Origin: Bacteroidota bacterium | GTDB lineage: Bacteria; Bacteroidota; Bacteroidia; Bacteroidales; UBA10428 | Assembly (NCBI GenBank): GCA_024640925.1 | Contig: JAHEEB010000085.1 | Span: 1-9,770 of the forward strand | Direction of reading: 5' to 3' | Length of the DNA stretch: 9,770 bases | Shown here: piece after piece, positions 6,821 through 9,770 of the stretch | Numbering within the stretch: position 1 is the stretch's first letter | How the letters are laid out: the number at the start of each line of letters is the position of its first letter | Made by a program: the position numbers and the translations under genes | The notes under the pieces: model-generated | Database searches by the model: none | What the model saw: the letters and a program-made list of their open reading frames with translations, nothing else | What the model was told of the DNA's origin: nothing

Positions 6821-9523
6821 TTATCGTTTTATCACAGTTATTCTGTTTGATTTTGATTTTGAAAGGTTTTCCAGCACACAGAAATATACACCAGGTGCAA
6901 GCCCACTTGCTTCCCAGGTTACTGTGTGTTCGCCGGCATCGCTATATTCATCATATATTGTAGATAATTCAACCCCCATCATATTATATACTTTTATTCT
7001 CATGTTCGAAGGTTCTGATAAAGAGAATGCGATTTGGGTAAAATCATCAACCGGGTTCGGATAACTATAAAAGAATCCATCGTTGGCCGATATCATCTCT
7101 ATGGATGAATTCGTGGTATTGGTATCGATAACAATATATGTCCTTTTCACCAGTCTCGACCATAACGTATCATTTTTTACCCTTGCATAAATCGTTATTG
7201 TATCTCCTGCATTATCTAAATGTATACCCAGCGAGTCATAAATTGAAATCGATTTTGAATCGGTCAGTTTGAAATGCCCCGGATCGGTACCATCAAGAGT
7301 ATAACGAATTTCTCCGCCTGATTTAGAGGTTAACTTAATAACTGTACCTTCCGGAACAGTACTTTTAGTAGTGCTAAAAGTAGGTGCAAGTATGGTTGGA
7401 TAAAGATTCTCTGATATAAATTGTTTAAATACGATTTCTGTTCTGGGAGGAAAATAGGTATAAATAAATTCATGATAAGCAGAATTCCAGATATCACCAC
7501 TATTATAAACCCACCGTGCCTGATCACAAATAAGGGCAGTATCAATCTCGCCCAGCCACTTTTCATATCGTTCCAAACAAGGGTTGGGTGTTAATTCACC
7601 TCCCTCGAAAAAGTGTTTGTTTACATGACTGATAAAAAGATTTTTAAATTGCTCATTTGCCAATAAATCTGAAAAAATACCTGTAGGGTGATTAATTTCA
7701 CCACCTGCAACAATTGAGGAAACGTTGCTCCCCTGAAAAACACCTTCAGCATCCCAGGTAATAAAATGAAAGCCATCGGAGTCCGTTTTTCTTCGTGCTG
7801 CTATCCAGTTATGATAATCCCAATCAGTTGTTCCGGCATACATATTCATCATAATGTAATCGATTAGGTTATCGGGGTCGAGCAACTTTTCAATTGAAGG
7901 ATTTGGAGTACCATCGGGGTAATTACCAATTATTTCCTGGTAATTTTCAGGGTCAGCAGCCATTGCTGCCAACTTATACCAGGCAACTGTGTCACCAGTT
8001 TCCACTTCGAGATAATCCTTTAAAATATCATAATCACCAGCTTTTCCGCCCAGATTATCGCGCATGCAATTTTCATCCATTCTTTCGGATAAATTATACA
8101 TGCCCCAGTAAAGTCCGTTAATGTATACATGTACAAATTTACTGTATGCTGCATATTGGCCCATATCTCTTACGGTTGATTTAGCCCAGGGATCTCTCAC
8201 TTGTTGTCCAAGGCGTGGCGCAAATCCGCCCCTCAGGACTAGCCAGTCGTACTGATTGGGAGAACCCTCTCCAAACATCTGTTGTTCCAATTTAGATGGT
8301 CCAAATTCCGATTTAAAACCAAGCTTAAGTGAGTGTTTTTCTGTTTTAGCCCTTGTTCTTGTTGCCCCACCATGAATTTTAATAGCACAATTCGCTTGAA
8401 AATCAATTGAACCATCACTGGTACCCGAATTAAAATATTCAACTGAGGCAGGTCTTGTCCAGCCACGACCTATGTGATATATCATATTTTTGGTTGGACC
8501 ATTGGGTTCACCATTATACATGTAAATACCACCTTTCAGGGAATCGATTTCCCATGAAAACAGATTATCAATATCGGTAACAATTGAAACAACCGGCAAA
8601 CTTTTAAGTGATTGAATCATCACTTTGTTAACTTCAGGCAAACTAACAAATTCCTGTTTCATTCCATAATTTGCAGGAATGGTATCGTAAGTGCTGTCGG
8701 TATAATGAACCGGGGTGGTCCATATTGAAGGATAACCAGGTTGATCGTTCGATTGATTAACAACATCTTTTGGGAAAATGTAACTTTGAGTAACTGTTGC
8801 ACTTTCGCCAACACCATCTTTAATTGCAATAGCCCGAACCACAATAGTTGTAGTAATATTAAGCGGACTGGTATACTTTATACCGGTTGTTTTATCGGGT
8901 GTAGCGGCATTTGTTGTATAATATATATCTGCACCTTCTGTCTGGCTGCTAATATCGAGGTTAAAGGCATTATCATAAAAACCATGATTGACACTGAATT
9001 TAGGTGGCAAGATGAATATGCTGCCAATATTTTCTATGCCTGGCGAAGGTTCAGATAAATAAGTATACCCCGATGATATTTTTCCATAGGATATATTCTG
9101 AAATTGCTCAGGGAATACTGGTGAAAAAACCGATACCAGCTGATTTCCCTGTTTTACAAGTGCCAGGTATTCTCCGGAACCACTCAACTTGAAATTTGTA
9201 TGAAGCTTACCTTTTTCTGCTTTCCTGTCCTTATTCGACGCAAAAACAATCAGGTATTCCTTAGCAGAAATAGTAATATTTGGGAAACTCCACTTGGTAA
9301 GGTTATTCTCATCGTCGGTCAGATACCATCCGCTTAAACTTATCTCTGTTGAACTACTATTATATATTTCAATCCAATCGGAATTATCACCATCTTCATC
9401 CTTAATAATATCATCGTTGATAGCCATAAATTCATTGATTGCAATCGAATCTTGCCCTTTTGAAAGTTGAAAGAACAGGCTTAACGCCAAACTGAGAATC
9501 AGAAAAAGTTTTTTATTAACCAT
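6821..9523 (-). CDS. Secreted CotH kinase-family protein with lamin-tail and type IX sorting domains
   Basis: A 900-residue exported protein. Residues 1-23 are a signal peptide (K4/K5, hydrophobic core 6-20). Domains in order are: lamin-tail domain (about 24-165, with INEFMAIN and DWIEIYN); chitobiase-type Ig-like repeat (176-250, ADIYYTTNAATPD); CotH kinase-like domain (about 309-700); second chitobiase-type repeat (713-798, GEIRYTLDGTDP); and a Por/type IX sorting domain (819-899, YPNPVDD to SGLAPGVYFC). CotH motifs visible are IKIHGGATRTR and K396/K400 in KHSLKL, LYWGMYNLSERMDE (471-484), D567/D569 in TTDWDYHNW and D591 in FITWDAEG, so the presumed ATP and metal site appears intact. Bacillus CotH phosphorylates spore-coat proteins; the target of Bacteroidota members is not known. 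The lamin-tail and Ig-like domains suggest surface or carbohydrate contact. The gene is transcribed alone, with a likely promoter 43 bases upstream and no Shine-Dalgarno sequence. Confidence 0.93.
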   Translation of the reverse strand: MVNKKLFLILSLALSLFFQLSKGQDSIAINEFMAINDDIIKDEDGDNSDWIEIYNSSSTEISLSGWYLTDDENNLTKWSFPNITISAKEYLIVFASNKDRKAEKGKLHTNFKLSGSGEYLALVKQGNQLVSVFSPVFPEQFQNISYGKISSGYTYLSEPSPGIENIGSIFILPPKFSVNHGFYDNAFNLDISSQTEGADIYYTTNAATPDKTTGIKYTSPLNITTTIVVRAIAIKDGVGESATVTQSYIFPKDVVNQSNDQPGYPSIWTTPVHYTDSTYDTIPANYGMKQEFVSLPEVNKVMIQSLKSLPVVSIVTDIDNLFSWEIDSLKGGIYMYNGEPNGPTKNMIYHIGRGWTRPASVEYFNSGTSDGSIDFQANCAIKIHGGATRTRAKTEKHSLKLGFKSEFGPSKLEQQMFGEGSPNQYDWLVLRGGFAPRLGQQVRDPWAKSTVRDMGQYAAYSKFVHVYINGLYWGMYNLSERMDENCMRDNLGGKAGDYDILKDYLEVETGDTVAWYKLAAMAADPENYQEIIGNYPDGTPNPSIEKLLDPDNLIDYIMMNMYAGTTDWDYHNWIAARRKTDSDGFHFITWDAEGVFQGSNVSSIVAGGEINHPTGIFSDLLANEQFKNLFISHVNKHFFEGGELTPNPCLERYEKWLGEIDTALICDQARWVYNSGDIWNSAYHEFIYTYFPPRTEIVFKQFISENLYPTILAPTFSTTKSTVPEGTVIKLTSKSGGEIRYTLDGTDPGHFKLTDSKSISIYDSLGIHLDNAGDTITIYARVKNDTLWSRLVKRTYIVIDTNTTNSSIEMISANDGFFYSYPNPVDDFTQIAFSLSEPSNMRIKVYNMMGVELSTIYDEYSDAGEHTVTWEASGLAPGVYFCVLENLSKSKSNRITVIKR

Positions 9524-9566
9524 AATCCGGATTTTACAAGGGTACTACATGAAATTTAGATGTTTT

Positions 9567-9574
9567 CAAATGTA
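9567..9574 (-). promoter_or_regulatory. Probable Bacteroidota -7 promoter element for the CotH gene
   Basis: On the minus strand the sequence reads TACATTTG, an exact match to the Bacteroidota -7 consensus TAnnTTTG. It lies 43 bases upstream of the CotH start codon, leaving a short leader. A T-rich stretch (CGTTTTT) about 17-20 bases further upstream could serve as a weak -33 element but is not a good TTTG match. The motif and spacing support a promoter; no operator is evident. Confidence 0.5.
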
Positions 9575-9666
9575 GGAAATTAACTTAAAAACGAGATTAA
9601 ATACAGATAATAAAGTTTATCAAACAAATAGAATTTTCTGAATACCACGAATAAAAGACTTTTTTT

Positions 9667-9770
9667 TTAATTATTTAAAGAAAATTCTACCGTTTTATAT
9701 ACAATAAAATCACCTTTGTTTAACCGATATACTGTATTTGGTTTTACTGTGAGGAAATAAGTTTCTCCAT
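9667..9770 (-). CDS. C-terminal fragment of an unrecognised protein (start beyond the window)
   Basis: A frame open from the right edge (first complete codon at 9768) gives 33 codons and a TAA at 9667-9669. It includes TYFLTVKPNTVYRLNKGDF and ends KTVEFSLNN. The alternating hydrophobic and polar pattern looks like beta strands of a real protein C-terminus. The other two minus-strand frames hit stops after 8 and 18 codons. It is co-oriented with the CotH gene, and its stop lies 143 bases before that gene's start, with the CotH promoter in between, so the two are probably separate transcription units. The stop is followed by an A-rich stretch in AT-rich DNA. No family was recognised, and such a short open frame could be chance. 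Confidence 0.5.
   Translation of the reverse strand, partial: GETYFLTVKPNTVYRLNKGDFIVYKTVEFSLNN

Noticed and set aside
7894..8121. Plus-strand open frames inside the CotH gene and the kinase genes
   Set aside because: They overlap strong minus-strand coding regions, lack domain features and look like antisense shadows.
9660..9678. T run as a plus-strand terminator
   Set aside because: No G-C stem precedes it and no plus-strand gene ends here; it is simply AT-rich intergenic DNA.

Overview
The window looks like a chromosomal segment of a Bacteroidota bacterium. Three observations support this: an exported protein with a C-terminal Por/type IX secretion sorting domain, AT-rich non-coding DNA with starts that lack Shine-Dalgarno sequences, and one good match to the Bacteroidota -7 promoter motif TAnnTTTG. 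A genus cannot be named from the sequence alone. All intact genes lie on the minus strand, so they are read from high to low coordinates.

Signalling block (1-6267). Four co-oriented genes are spaced 48, 1 and 35 bases apart and are probably one operon. In transcription order they are: a soluble sensor with a PocR domain, three PAS domains and no kinase domain (4372-6267); a large membrane histidine kinase with eight predicted membrane segments, an external Cache-like sensor, two PAS domains and a HisKA/HATPase core (1039-4323); a single-domain response regulator starting one base after the kinase stop codon (609-1037); and a protein beginning with two tandem receiver domains that runs off the left edge (1-573). 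They read as a multistep signalling pathway with at least two sensory inputs. No DNA-binding output domain is visible in the window.

Non-coding gap (6268-6820). This 553-base stretch has no intact gene. It holds a short hairpin against the start codon of the PocR gene and, on the plus strand, the decayed and frameshifted N-terminus of a Rossmann-fold NADPH/F420-type oxidoreductase (6429-6588). It also has a weak hairpin downstream of the next gene.

Export block (6821-9523). One gene encodes a 900-residue secreted protein: signal peptide, lamin-tail domain, chitobiase-type Ig-like repeat, CotH kinase-like domain, a second chitobiase-type repeat and a type IX sorting tail. It has its own likely promoter at about 9567-9574. 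At the right edge (9667-9770) an open frame appears to be the last 33 codons of another minus-strand gene.

The sequence gives no direct functional link between the signalling operon and the CotH protein. No RNA genes, CRISPR arrays or insertion sequences were recognised.
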